Positions 34,572-44,761 of a stretch of 64,000 nt of DNA are shown here, in pieces. This DNA comes from Lentzea waywayandensis (lineage in GTDB: Bacteria > Actinomycetota > Actinomycetes > Mycobacteriales > Pseudonocardiaceae). Position numbers and translations under genes: made by a program. A model generated the notes under the pieces. It was not told where the DNA came from. It did not search any database and was given only the letters and a program-made list of their open reading frames with translations. Numbering within the stretch: the stretch's first letter is position 1; every line of letters starts with the position of its first letter. The stretch spans positions 682,001-746,000 of the forward strand of contig NZ_FOYL01000004.1 in NCBI RefSeq assembly GCF_900115955.1. Direction: 5' to 3'.

Positions 34572-34813
34572 GGTCCGCGCGCAGTCTCCACGTTCTCATT
34601 GGCGTTCAGTGGCGCCGGCAAGGCGCTGTTCGTCCTCGTCAAGCATCCGTCCCCCGACAGGGTGGACAGTAACCCCTGATCGGGCTGTTTGACTCCTTGA
34701 TGCCACCTTTGAGCGAAGCATGGTCACTCTAGGTGAGTAGTTGTTACCGCAAGAGTGTGAATGTGAGGGTCCGTCTGTACCGGGTTGCGTGCTTGCGTGC
34801 TTGGGTTGGGCGC
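34572..34813. other. divergent promoter region, flavohemoglobin / PPOX
   Basis: 242 bp. A short direct repeat GCGTGCTT occurs twice at about 34785-34800. A half-site GACAGTAACCCC at 34665-34676 matches part of the fadE5 operator but has no partner half. No other clear structure seen. Confidence 0.35.
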
Positions 34814-35464
34814 GTGTCCCTGCCTGAACTCACTGAAACCACCTCACCCGACCGTGTTGACCTTCCTGGCTCACGCGGTGAGCACTTCCTCCAATGTGCC
34901 CTGGAGACGTCCGATCGCGCCATGCGCTTCTACCAGGACCAGGTGCTGGACCACCTCAACCCCGCGATGACCGAGTTCGTCGGCCGCATGGAGATGGCCT
35001 TCATCTCGACGGCTGATGCCGACGGCGAGTGTGACTCGACCCTGCGGGCCGGGCCGGCGGGGTTCCTGCGCGTGATCGACTCCAGGACCGTCGCCTACCC
35101 CGAGTACCGGGGCAACGGCGTGATGGCCTCGCTGGGCAACATCATGGAGAACCCGCACGTCGGGATGCTGATGGTGGACTTCGCCGACGACCTGATCGGG
35201 CTGCACGTGAACGGGCGTGCGCGGATCGCTGGTCGGGAGGAGTTCGAGACCGAGGATCGGAAGGTGGAGAGGTGGGTGGTGGTGGACGTGCGGGAGGCCT
35301 ACGTCCACTGCCGCAAGCACATCCCTCGGATGGTGCCGGTGGACCGTGTCCGGAACTGGGGGACCGATGACGTCAAGAGCAAGGGTGGCGACTTCTTCGG
35401 GGTCAAGGCGGAGAAGACGGACAAGACGGACAAGGCGGACGAGATGAGCGACACCGACAGCTGA
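34814..35464 (+). CDS. PPOX-family (pyridoxamine-phosphate oxidase-like) flavin protein
   Basis: 216 aa from the GTG at 34814; the longer frame to 34733 has a basic non-homologous leader. The split-barrel domain (about 55-185) shows FISTADADGECDSTLRAGPAGFLRV, YRGNGVMASLGNIMENPHVGMLMVDF and LHVNGRARI, typical of FMN- or F420-binding oxidoreductases of this superfamily. The C-terminal tail is Lys/Asp-rich with repeated TDK units and ends inside the first unit of a 13-bp tandem array. Faces the flavohemoglobin gene across a shared promoter region. The substrate is unknown. Confidence 0.82.
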   Translation: MSLPELTETTSPDRVDLPGSRGEHFLQCALETSDRAMRFYQDQVLDHLNPAMTEFVGRMEMAFISTADADGECDSTLRAGPAGFLRVIDSRTVAYPEYRGNGVMASLGNIMENPHVGMLMVDFADDLIGLHVNGRARIAGREEFETEDRKVERWVVVDVREAYVHCRKHIPRMVPVDRVRNWGTDDVKSKGGDFFGVKAEKTDKTDKADEMSDTDS

Positions 35465-35553
35465 CGCCGACAGCTGACGCCGACAGCTGACACCGACAGC
35501 TGACGCCGACAGCTGACGCCGACAGCTGACACCGACAGCTGACACCGACAGCT
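35450..35553. repeat. 13-bp tandem array, 8 units
   Basis: Eight head-to-tail copies of GAC(A/G)CCGACAGCT. The variable base runs A,G,G,A,G,G,A,A. The first unit encodes the last residues and TGA stop of the PPOX gene. Each copy carries CAGCTG at its junction. Because 13 is not a multiple of 3, the copies change frame. Confidence 0.95.
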
Positions 35554-35619
35554 GATTGCGATCTGCGGCTTTGCGCTGTGGTCACCTTGCGGGCGGCGAC
35601 CTTGAGTTGCGTGCTTCCC

Positions 35620-35636
35620 CTGGGGCTCTGCCCCAG
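35620..35636. repeat. short GC-rich hairpin of a type dispersed in actinobacteria
   Basis: CTGGGGC (35620-35626) pairs with GCCCCAG (35630-35636) around TCT, followed by ACCCC. Sequences of this kind are common intergenic repeats in Streptomyces and relatives. Confidence 0.5.
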
Positions 35637-35731
35637 ACCCCGGCAATCTGATCAGGGGGTCCACGCCGTGCGCGGGTAGATGGCACGCCTGTTGCTTTGG
35701 GCGGCTGCCTGTTGCGTAGCTGGGTGGCGTC

Positions 35732-35873
35732 GGTGGTGTGTCCCATCACGAGCCGCACCAAGAGCGGGCCACACGTGAGGAGGGGTGTCAAGCAGGCGAA
35801 GAGCGTGCCTGCTTGACACCCCTCCTCACGTGCAGCAAGTGCTGTGGCGCGACTCGTGATGGGACACACCACC
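35732..35873. repeat. 142-bp nested inverted repeat, possible MITE-like element
   Basis: Outer arms 35732-35752 and 35853-35873 are perfect over 21 bp (starting GGTGGTGTGTCCC) and continue about 8 bp with two mismatches. Inner arms 35772-35797 and 35807-35832 are perfect over 26 bp (starting CACGTGAGGAGGGG) around a 9-nt loop. The whole can fold into one long cruciform. No transposase and no clear target duplication are seen. Confidence 0.85.
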
Positions 35874-36038
35874 CCTCGGTCTTGGCTCAAAAGCGAAAAG
35901 CAAAAGCCAAAGCTAAGCGCCTCGGCTTCGCCGTTGGGACTGCTCGCCTTCGGCCTCGCGGGTGATCCGGTGAGGCTGGCGAGATCGCGGCTTGAGTGCC
36001 CGGCGCGACCCTCGGGTGTGACCCATCAGCCACCGAAT

Positions 36039-36087
36039 TAGTTGGCCTAGCTAACTATCTCCAGATATAGTTGTATGGCATCAACTA
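36039..36087 (+). promoter_or_regulatory. operator-like repeats upstream of the DHA2 exporter
   Basis: TAGTTGGCCTAGCTAACTA (36039-36057, imperfect palindrome) and TAGTTG-N8-CAACTA (36068-36087) share the half-site TAGTTG. Two sites for one regulator, whose gene is not adjacent. Confidence 0.6.
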
Positions 36088-36103
36088 ACTACTGGAGGTG
36101 TGC

Positions 36104-37771
36104 TTGAACCGGCCCTCGTCGCATCGGGAGATCCTTGAAGCGCTGTCCGGCATCTGGGTGGCGCTGCTTGTTGCGATCCTCAGCTCCACCATCGTCTCTA
36201 ACGCTCTCCCGACGATCCTGGCCGAGCTCAAAGGCACGCAGACCCAGTACACGTGGGTCATCACCTCGATGCTCCTCGCGTCCACCGCCAGCACGCCCCT
36301 GTGGGGGAAGCTCGCGGATCTGTTCGACAAGAAGAAGCTGTTGCAGGCGGCGATCGTGATCTTCGTCGTCGGCTCGGTGCTGTCCGGGTTCAGTCAGAAC
36401 ATGGAGCAGCTCATCTCGTTCCGGGTCCTCCAGGGGCTGGGAATGGGTGGTGTGCAGGCGCTGGGGCAGGTCGTCGTCGGCGCGCTGCTCAGCCCGCGGG
36501 AACGTGGCCGGTACAGCGGTTACACCGGCATGGTGATCTCCGCGGGGACCGTCGGCGGGCCGCTGGTCGGTGGGTTCCTCGTCGACTGGCCCGGCTGGCG
36601 GTGGTGCTTCTTCGTTTGTGTGCCGTTGGCGCTGGTGGCGCTGGCCGTGTTGCACAAGACGCTGCACCTGCCGGTCAAGAAGCAGCACGTGAAGATCGAC
36701 TACCTCGGGGCCACGCTGATCACCGGTGGTGTGAGCCTGGTGCTGATGTGGGTGTCGTTCGCGGGTAAGGACTTCGCCTGGATCAGCACGGAGAGCGCGT
36801 TGTTCGTCGCTGGGGCTCTGCTGGCGATCGTGGGTGCCTACTTCGTGGAACGGCGGGCGTCCGCGCCGGTCATTCCGCTGCACCTGTTCAAGAACCGGAC
36901 CGTGGTGCTGGCGATGCTGGGTGGCGTCGCGGTGGGCACGGCGATGTTCGGGGCCTCGGTGTTCATGGGGCAGTACTTCCAGATCGCGCGCGGGTTCTCC
37001 CCGACCAAGGCCGGGTTGCTGACGGTGCCGCTGGTGCTCGGGCTGAGCATCTCGTCCACGGTGAGCGGGCAGTTGATCGCCAGGAGCGGCCGCTGGAAGA
37101 GCTACCTGGTCTGGGGATCGTTCTCGCTGGTCATCGGCCTGGCACTGCTCGGCACGATCGACCACGGCACCAACCTCGTGCTGATGGGCGGCTACCTGGC
37201 GCTGGTCGGCGTCGGGGTGGGGCTGACCATGCAGAACCTGGTGCTGGCCGTGCAGAACGGCGTGGGGATGGCGGACCTCGGGGCCGCGAGCTCCACGGCC
37301 ACGTTCCTGCGGTCGCTGGGCGGGACGGCCGGCGTCTCGGTGCTCGGGGCGGTTCTGGCCGCCTCGGTGAGCACGAAGACGCTCGACCGCGGTTCCCTCT
37401 CCCCAGTGGTGCGCGACTCCTACGGCGACGCGATGGGTGAGCTGTTCCTCATCGCCGCCGGTCTCGCGGTGTTCACGGTGATCGCGGTCCTGCTGATCAA
37501 GGAGCAGCCGCTGCGGGACTCGGTGGAGGACGAAATTGTCACTCCAACGGGTTCTGGTGCACAGACGGTCGCCACTGAGCTTGATTCACCTGTGGATACT
37601 GACCAGCGGATTGTGGACAACTCGGTGTCCGCTGTGGACAAGCTGTTGGTGCTTTCGAGTGACGGCGATCAGGAGGTCGCGGCGCGTTCGGCTGCGCTGC
37701 GTTCAACGCAGAACTCGTTGCCCTCGGGGTCGCGCATCGTGACCCAGCCGGTGCCGTCCGGCCTGCGCTGA
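36104..37771 (+). CDS. DHA2 (EmrB/QacA) MFS multidrug exporter
   Basis: 555 aa from the TTG at 36104, which has GGAGG at 36094-36098. A GTG at 36098 overlaps that site. Fourteen TM helices are visible. Motifs include SNALPTILAELKGTQTQYTWVITSML, GKLADLFDKKKLL (motif A) and RVLQGLGMGGVQALGQ (motif B), with a motif C-like GTVGGPLVGGFLVD. It should be a proton-driven drug exporter. The last ~75 residues, after KEQPLRD, are a polar tail of low similarity whose final 103 bp are antisense to the VOC gene. A lost stop codon is possible. Confidence 0.87.
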   Translation: MNRPSSHREILEALSGIWVALLVAILSSTIVSNALPTILAELKGTQTQYTWVITSMLLASTASTPLWGKLADLFDKKKLLQAAIVIFVVGSVLSGFSQNMEQLISFRVLQGLGMGGVQALGQVVVGALLSPRERGRYSGYTGMVISAGTVGGPLVGGFLVDWPGWRWCFFVCVPLALVALAVLHKTLHLPVKKQHVKIDYLGATLITGGVSLVLMWVSFAGKDFAWISTESALFVAGALLAIVGAYFVERRASAPVIPLHLFKNRTVVLAMLGGVAVGTAMFGASVFMGQYFQIARGFSPTKAGLLTVPLVLGLSISSTVSGQLIARSGRWKSYLVWGSFSLVIGLALLGTIDHGTNLVLMGGYLALVGVGVGLTMQNLVLAVQNGVGMADLGAASSTATFLRSLGGTAGVSVLGAVLAASVSTKTLDRGSLSPVVRDSYGDAMGELFLIAAGLAVFTVIAVLLIKEQPLRDSVEDEIVTPTGSGAQTVATELDSPVDTDQRIVDNSVSAVDKLLVLSSDGDQEVAARSAALRSTQNSLPSGSRIVTQPVPSGLR

Positions 37772-38052
37772 TCGTCGAAGATCGTCGCGCCGATGCCGAC
37801 GAGGCGTTCGACCTCCTCGTCGCGCGTGTTGTCGGTCGGCTGCAGGTCCAGGTGCAGGCGGTTCTTCAGGTCCTTGCCCTCGGGCACGTTGATGAACAGG
37901 TAGCCGATGCCGTTCGGCAGCTGGATCAGCGACTCGGGGTCGCCGGGGTTGTCGTCGGGGTGCAGCGGCAGGCCCAGCACCTTGCTCCACCAGGAGGCGA
38001 TCTCGTACGAGTCGCGCGTGTCGATCGTGATGCTGTGGATGATTGAGGTCAT
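37669..38052 (-). CDS. VOC/glyoxalase-fold protein
   Basis: 127 aa from the ATG at 38052; an upstream frame to 38166 has no ribosome site. One VOC module pair is visible: TIDTRDSYEIASWWSKVLG, then LFINVPEGKDLKNRLHLDLQ, then WVTMRDPEGNEFCVE. These are the beta-alpha-beta-beta-beta units with metal-ligand-type His and Glu. Related small proteins bind antibiotics or act as dioxygenase-like enzymes, so the function is open. It converges with the exporter tail and lies close to the clpB promoter. Confidence 0.78.
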   Translation of the reverse strand: MTSIIHSITIDTRDSYEIASWWSKVLGLPLHPDDNPGDPESLIQLPNGIGYLFINVPEGKDLKNRLHLDLQPTDNTRDEEVERLVGIGATIFDDQRRPDGTGWVTMRDPEGNEFCVERSAAERAATS

Positions 38053-38098
38053 GAGCTGATCTTCGCCTAGTCGGCGTGTGATCTGGAGCGATTTCAAG

Positions 38099-38119
38099 GT
38101 TGAGCGGAACACACTCAAC
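38099..38119 (+). promoter_or_regulatory. HAIR element (HspR operator) of clpB
   Basis: GTTGAGC-N7-ACTCAAC, 59 bp before the clpB start. It shares the TTGAG/CTCAA core with the two dnaK elements. Confidence 0.8.
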
Positions 38120-38177
38120 TTTTCTGACGTTGTGCGGGATGATGGTCCATGCTGGAGGCTGACCACGAGGTGGAGGA

Positions 38178-40760
<2,583 letters not shown>

Positions 40761-40765
40761 GCACG

Positions 40766-40807
40766 GATCCCCCACGGCGGTCGGTAGGTTGGCCGCTGTG
40801 GGGGATC
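40766..40807 (+). terminator. inverted repeat after clpB, over the next start codon
   Basis: GATCCCCCAC (40766-40775) and GTGGGGGATC (40798-40807), perfect 10-bp arms with a 22-nt loop that contains TAGGTT. The right arm begins with the GTG start of the next gene. It could end clpB transcription or regulate the next gene. Confidence 0.55.
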
Positions 40808-41259
40808 TTCGCTATGTGCGCTTCCAGGCGGCCGAGCCGTCGCCCAGCGGCATCCGGCCCGGCGTCTTCGGCCTGGTGAACGGCCTGTGGAGGTCCGGTC
40901 GGCTCACCGAGGAGCAGGAATCGTTCCGTCGCACCAACGGTGACTGGTACAACGCGGCCTACACCGATCCGTCGACGGTCGATCCGGCCGTCTACGACCG
41001 GGAGATCAACCCCGGTGCCGCCGCGTGGTTCAAGACCACCTCGACGCATCTGATCGACCGGGTCACGGGCTACCTGGCGATTCTCGACGCCCATGGCGTC
41101 CAGTGGTGCCGGCTGGAGTCCGACGATCCCGGCCGCGTCGTCTACGAGGACGCGGACCAGGTCGTCGTGGTGCCGCACTCAGCGGCGGCTCTCGACCGTC
41201 AGGCCGCCCGACATCACCGCGCGGATGTTCGAGACGCTCGCGCCGCTTCAGGACCCTGA
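40798..41259 (+). CDS. conserved hypothetical actinobacterial protein
   Basis: 153 aa from the GTG at 40798, with TAGGTT 7 nt upstream. The conserved-looking part is LRYVRFQAAEPSPSGIRPGVFGLVNGL to RVVYEDADQVVVVPH (about residues 3-130). The last ~23 residues look random. In the +1 frame downstream (41215-41330) a protein-like stretch ITARMFETLAPLQDPDQSL occurs, so a frameshift near 41180-41210 is possible. Function unknown. Confidence 0.62.
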   Translation: MGDLRYVRFQAAEPSPSGIRPGVFGLVNGLWRSGRLTEEQESFRRTNGDWYNAAYTDPSTVDPAVYDREINPGAAAWFKTTSTHLIDRVTGYLAILDAHGVQWCRLESDDPGRVVYEDADQVVVVPHSAAALDRQAARHHRADVRDARAASGP

Positions 41260-41309
41260 CCAGTCGCTGGTGATCTATCGCGCCGCGGGCCCTGGACGGG
41301 CTGTGCGGT

Positions 41310-41325
41310 GCCGCATTCGTGCGGC
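41310..41325 (+). terminator. UUCG-capped hairpin
   Basis: GCCGCA-TTCG-TGCGGC followed by GTCTT. A stable tetraloop stem downstream of the preceding small gene. Confidence 0.55.
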
Positions 41326-41410
41326 GTCTTGACAGGGGGAAAGGCACGCCCAGGTCACGACGCGCGGAAGTGATCTTCGTTCCTCGCCCCCGACCCACTA
41401 GGCTCTGGCT

Positions 41411-42142
41411 GTGGGCATACCGGCGTGGGTCTGGTTCACCGTCGCCGCGGTGGCGGGCGTGGCGGGGTTCGCCCTGCTCGCGACCGACCGGGCGCAACGA
41501 ACCGCGCGTAATCGTGAACGGCGCCGTTGGGCTGCTCTGCGCGGCTGGCAGTTCGAGGAGACAGACCACGTGTTGCCGACCCGCTGGGAAGCGGGAGCCA
41601 TCGCGTACTACGGCACGGGCCTGGCCCGTGACGTCGTCGCGGGCTCCACCTTCACCGCGGACGGGCGCAGGCAGGTCTACGTGCTCGATCACGAGACCGG
41701 CGGCAAGGTCAACTCGGTGCTGGTCGGCGTGCGCTGTCGCAGAGCGCTGTCGGTGGTGATCGAACTGTGGCTGTCGACGGTCCCGTTCCAGCGCGACAAC
41801 GACAAGATGCCGATGCCCGACCTGCTCGGGCCGGTGGGCTCGCGGTACGCGTTCGTCACGGACGTCCCGGCGGCTCGCAAGGTCATCACGCCGGACCTGA
41901 TCGACGCCGCCGAGGAGATCGGTGGCGACGTCACGGTCGTCTGGATGGAGAACGACTGGGTGCTGGCCGCCGCGCCGCCGAACTCGTCGCCCGCACGCCT
42001 CGAACGGCTGCTGCGCGACGTCGGTGAGCTGGCGGACGTCATCGACCCGTTCGACCCGGACCCCTCCGAGCGCGAAGAGCCGGTGGCCGAGGACGACGAG
42101 GGTGGCGAGGTCTACCGCCCGTCGTTCGGCCGCAAGCCCTGA
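41411..42142 (+). CDS. hypothetical membrane-anchored protein
   Basis: 243 aa, GTG start with TAGGCT 6 nt upstream (41399-41404). One N-terminal TM helix (about 5-25) is followed by basic RAQRTARNRERRRW and a soluble alpha/beta domain (about 40-210). That domain includes RRQVYVLDHETGGK and the aromatic WMENDWVLAAAPPNS. The tail is acidic (about 215-243) with a terminal RPSFGRKP. I do not recognise the family. The domain is probably cytoplasmic by the positive-inside rule. Confidence 0.65.
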   Translation: MGIPAWVWFTVAAVAGVAGFALLATDRAQRTARNRERRRWAALRGWQFEETDHVLPTRWEAGAIAYYGTGLARDVVAGSTFTADGRRQVYVLDHETGGKVNSVLVGVRCRRALSVVIELWLSTVPFQRDNDKMPMPDLLGPVGSRYAFVTDVPAARKVITPDLIDAAEEIGGDVTVVWMENDWVLAAAPPNSSPARLERLLRDVGELADVIDPFDPDPSEREEPVAEDDEGGEVYRPSFGRKP

Positions 42143-42197
42143 CCTCGGGCCGCTCGACGCTGGGTGATCACCGATTTTCCGACTACCGTTCGGTGGC

Positions 42198-42971
42198 ATG
42201 CCAACCGCACTGGTGACCGGATCGACCGTCGGAATCGGGGCCGCCTTCGCCCGCAGGCTCGCGGCCGAGGGATATGACCTCGTACTGGTCGCGCGCACCG
42301 CGTCCGCCCTCGAGGAGCTCGCGAAGCAGCTGCACGACCGGCACGGCGTCCACGTCGACGTCCTGCCGGCCGATCTCAGCGACCACGAAGACCGCCTCAA
42401 GGTCGAGAAGCGCCTGAGCGAGTCGGCCGTCGACCTGCTGGTCAACAACGCGGGCTTCGCGAACACCGGCGAGTTCTTCGCCGCGGACATCGAGAAGCTC
42501 CAGGCCCAGCTGGACGTCAACGTCGCCACGGTGCTGCGCCTGAGCAGGGCCGCGATCCCGGCGATGATCGCGCGCGGCAAGGGCGACGTGATCAACGTGT
42601 CCAGCGTCGCCAGCTTCCTGCCCGGCCGCGGCACCAGCTACAGCGCCGACAAGGCGTGGGTGACGACGTTCTCCGAGGGCATGGCGCTCGCGGCCGAGGG
42701 CACCGGCGTGCGGATCATGGCGCTGGCCCCCGGCTTCGTGAAGACCGAGTTCCACAAGCGCGCGAAGATCGACATGTCGAAGACGCCGGACTGGCTCTAC
42801 GTCGACGCCGACAAGCTGGTGCACGAGGCCCTGCGTGACCTGCGGCGGGGCAAGCCGCTGTCGATCCCCGGCCTTCAGTACAAGGCGATCGTGACCATCA
42901 CGAGGCTGCTGCCGCGGCCGTTCGTGCGCAGGATGGCGTCGCGGTTCGCGGGTGGCCGCGGCCGCACCTGA
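42198..42971 (+). CDS. short-chain dehydrogenase/reductase
   Basis: 257 aa. Classical [15 protein letters not shown] (cofactor Gly motif, residues 7-18), NNAGFANTG (about 83-91), catalytic Ser in INVSSVASF and Tyr/Lys in YSADKAW (about 150-156). An Arg at the end of beta-2 (LVARTAS) favours NADPH. It resembles the DltE/YqjQ-like branch. The C-terminal helix with [18 protein letters not shown] is basic and may touch the membrane. The substrate is unknown. TACCGT is 8 nt before the ATG. Confidence 0.83.
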   Translation: MPTALVTGSTVGIGAAFARRLAAEGYDLVLVARTASALEELAKQLHDRHGVHVDVLPADLSDHEDRLKVEKRLSESAVDLLVNNAGFANTGEFFAADIEKLQAQLDVNVATVLRLSRAAIPAMIARGKGDVINVSSVASFLPGRGTSYSADKAWVTTFSEGMALAAEGTGVRIMALAPGFVKTEFHKRAKIDMSKTPDWLYVDADKLVHEALRDLRRGKPLSIPGLQYKAIVTITRLLPRPFVRRMASRFAGGRGRT

Positions 42972-43104
42972 GTGGAATCGTTCGGCCTGACGCCGGCTGG
43001 AAGCTCCTGGCTCAGCGAGGTTCACGGCTGTTCGACGTGGAGGGTGCCCACAGTGATGGAGGGTACGAGGCAGCGACGGCGAGGGTGTGCGAAGCTGACG
43101 ACCC

Positions 43105-43671
43105 GTGCGAACTGAAGTGGTCTTGGACGCGAACGCGAAGTCAGAACTCGCTCGTCTTGTGAGCGAATTGGCCGTGGTGCACGGCAAGGTGACCCTTTCC
43201 AGCGGCAAGGAAGCCGACTACTACGTCGACCTGCGGCGGGCGACGCTGCACCACGCGGCGGCCCCGTTGATCGGCAGGCTGCTGCGGCAGCTCACGTCCG
43301 ACTGGGACTTCGTCGCGGTCGGCGGTTTGACGCTCGGCGCGGACCCCGTCGCCTACGCGATGATGCACTCCGCCGGAGTCGACGGTGACGTGCTCGACGC
43401 GTTCGTCGTGCGCAAGGCGAACAAGGCGCACGGCATGCAGCGGCAGATCGAGGGCATCGACGTACGTGGGCAGCGTGTGCTCGCGGTCGAGGACACGTCC
43501 ACCACGGGCGGTTCGGTGCTCACGGCCGTTACGGCGCTGCGCGAGCACGGGGCTGACGTCATCGGCGTCGCGACCGTCGTCGACCGCGGTACGGGTGCCA
43601 AGGAGGCCATCGAGGCCGAGGGTCTGCCGTACCGCTACCTGCTCGACCTGAACGACCTCGGGCTCGCCTGA
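43105..43671 (+). CDS. pyrE: orotate phosphoribosyltransferase
   Basis: 188 aa, GTG start. It makes orotidine monophosphate from orotate and PRPP in pyrimidine synthesis. GKVTLSSGKEADYYVDLR is the N-terminal OPRT signature, VVRKANKAHGMQRQIEG holds the flexible loop, and VLAVEDTSTTGGSVLTAV is the PRPP-binding motif (about 129-146). Other pyr genes are not adjacent, as is usual for pyrE in this group. Confidence 0.95.
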   Translation: MRTEVVLDANAKSELARLVSELAVVHGKVTLSSGKEADYYVDLRRATLHHAAAPLIGRLLRQLTSDWDFVAVGGLTLGADPVAYAMMHSAGVDGDVLDAFVVRKANKAHGMQRQIEGIDVRGQRVLAVEDTSTTGGSVLTAVTALREHGADVIGVATVVDRGTGAKEAIEAEGLPYRYLLDLNDLGLA

Positions 43672-43721
43672 GGTTTTATCGAGAGCGCTGCGAGCCACCC
43701 CGTCCTAGGCTGGAGGACGGG

Positions 43722-44099
43722 GTGGTGCGAATGGCCAGATGGTTCGCTGAAGCGGTCATGCTGTTGCACTTCGCGGTGCTGGCGTTCCTGCTCGTGGGCG
43801 GGTACGTCGCATGGCGGTGGCGCGGCGTGATCTACCCGCACCTGGCGATCGGTGCGTGGGCGATTCTCAGTCTGCTGATGCCGGTGACGTGCCCGTTGAC
43901 GACCGCGGAGGAGTACTTCCGCGCGCAGGCGGGGATGCCGCCGCTGGGCACGGGTTTCATCGACCACTACATCGACGGCGTCTGGTACCCGGAGAGCGCG
44001 TCGACGCTGGTCCAGCTGGTGCTGGGGTCGATCGTGATCATCTCGTGGGTCGGCTTCTATGCTGGTCACCGTGCTGCTCGAAGGCTTTCACGCTGTTAA
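43722..44099 (+). CDS. DUF2784 membrane protein
   Basis: 125 aa with four TM helices (about 8-30, 38-55, 65-75 weak and 95-113). The conserved core LLHFAVLAFLLVGGYVAWRW, then HLAIGAWAILSLLMPVTCPLTTAEEYFR and GFIDHYIDGVWYPE, matches DUF2784. Start may be GTG 43722 or ATG 43731. TAGGCT lies 10 nt before the former. It overlaps the methyltransferase gene by 41 bp, suggesting an operon. Function is unknown. Confidence 0.78.
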   Translation: MVRMARWFAEAVMLLHFAVLAFLLVGGYVAWRWRGVIYPHLAIGAWAILSLLMPVTCPLTTAEEYFRAQAGMPPLGTGFIDHYIDGVWYPESASTLVQLVLGSIVIISWVGFYAGHRAARRLSRC

Positions 44100-44736
44100 G
44101 CACGCGTTGCGCTTCGGCGCCGATGTGCACCCGCTGATCACGACGGACCTCGCCGCCGCGATCAGCCTCGCCGAGACGCACGCACCTGATCTGCGCGAGC
44201 GGTTCGCCGCTGCCACCGAGGTCGACCAGAACCACTTCAAGCTCCGGGCCGGCCGCACGCACCCGACGGGCGTGGCGGGGTTCGCGGAGCAGCCCGACCT
44301 GCCGTTCGACCGCGACGCCCCGATCGTCCTGCTGGACAACCCGCGCAACCTCGGCAACTTCGGTGCCGCGATCCGGGTGGCCGCCGGCCTCGACGCGGGT
44401 GGCGTGATCTCCACCGGCGACGTCGACCCGTGGCATCCCAACGTGCTGCGGGGATCGGCCGGGCTGCACTTCGCGCTGCCGGTCGCCAAGGTCGACAGCC
44501 TCGACTTCGCGGGCGAGCTCATCGCGTTCGACGCGGACGGCGACCTGCTCAAGGGCCCGATCCCGGACGACGCCGTGCTGGCGTTCGGCTCGGAACGCCA
44601 CGGGCTCTCCGCCGAGGTCCGCGCGAAGGCCACCAGGATCGTCCGGCTGCCCATGCGCGAGAAGGTCAGCAGTTACAACCTGACAACTTCTGTGGCCATG
44701 GGTCTCTACCACTGGGTGATTCATCGAGCTTCTTGA
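44059..44736 (+). CDS. SpoU-family RNA 2'-O-methyltransferase
   Basis: 225 aa. The SPOUT knot is read from three motifs: DNPRNLGNFGAAIRVA (motif 1, about 93-108), AFGSERHGLSAEV (motif 2, about 174-186) and RLPMREKVSSYNLTTSVAMGLYHW (motif 3, about 197-220). It should methylate a ribose in tRNA or rRNA using SAM. The specific nucleotide cannot be told. The N-terminal ~80 residues form a substrate-binding domain. Motif 3 has SSYNLTTS rather than the usual SLNVS, a modest deviation. Confidence 0.84.
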   Translation: MLVTVLLEGFHAVKHALRFGADVHPLITTDLAAAISLAETHAPDLRERFAAATEVDQNHFKLRAGRTHPTGVAGFAEQPDLPFDRDAPIVLLDNPRNLGNFGAAIRVAAGLDAGGVISTGDVDPWHPNVLRGSAGLHFALPVAKVDSLDFAGELIAFDADGDLLKGPIPDDAVLAFGSERHGLSAEVRAKATRIVRLPMREKVSSYNLTTSVAMGLYHWVIHRAS

Positions 44737-44761
44737 CCGGTCAAGCACGCACGATGACCTG

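Larger units (their letters stand above)
35554..36097. other. repeat-rich non-coding stretch
   Basis: About 540 bp with no credible gene. It holds a GGGGCTCTGCCCC-type hairpin, a 142-bp nested inverted repeat, an A-rich purine run (35888-35914) and two operator-like repeats before the exporter. Open frames here exist only because of the inverted repeats. Confidence 0.7.

Noticed and set aside
34658..34676. Third copy of the fadE5/etfD operator upstream of the flavohemoglobin gene
   Set aside because: Only one half-site (GACAGTAACCCC) matches; the other half is absent.
35450..35553. CRISPR-like repeat array
   Set aside because: Units are 13 bp, head to tail with no spacers, and no cas genes are present.
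35582..35965. ORFs on both strands of about 75-100 codons
   Set aside because: They arise from the long inverted repeat (mirror-image sequences on both strands), have no ribosome site and show no protein-like composition.
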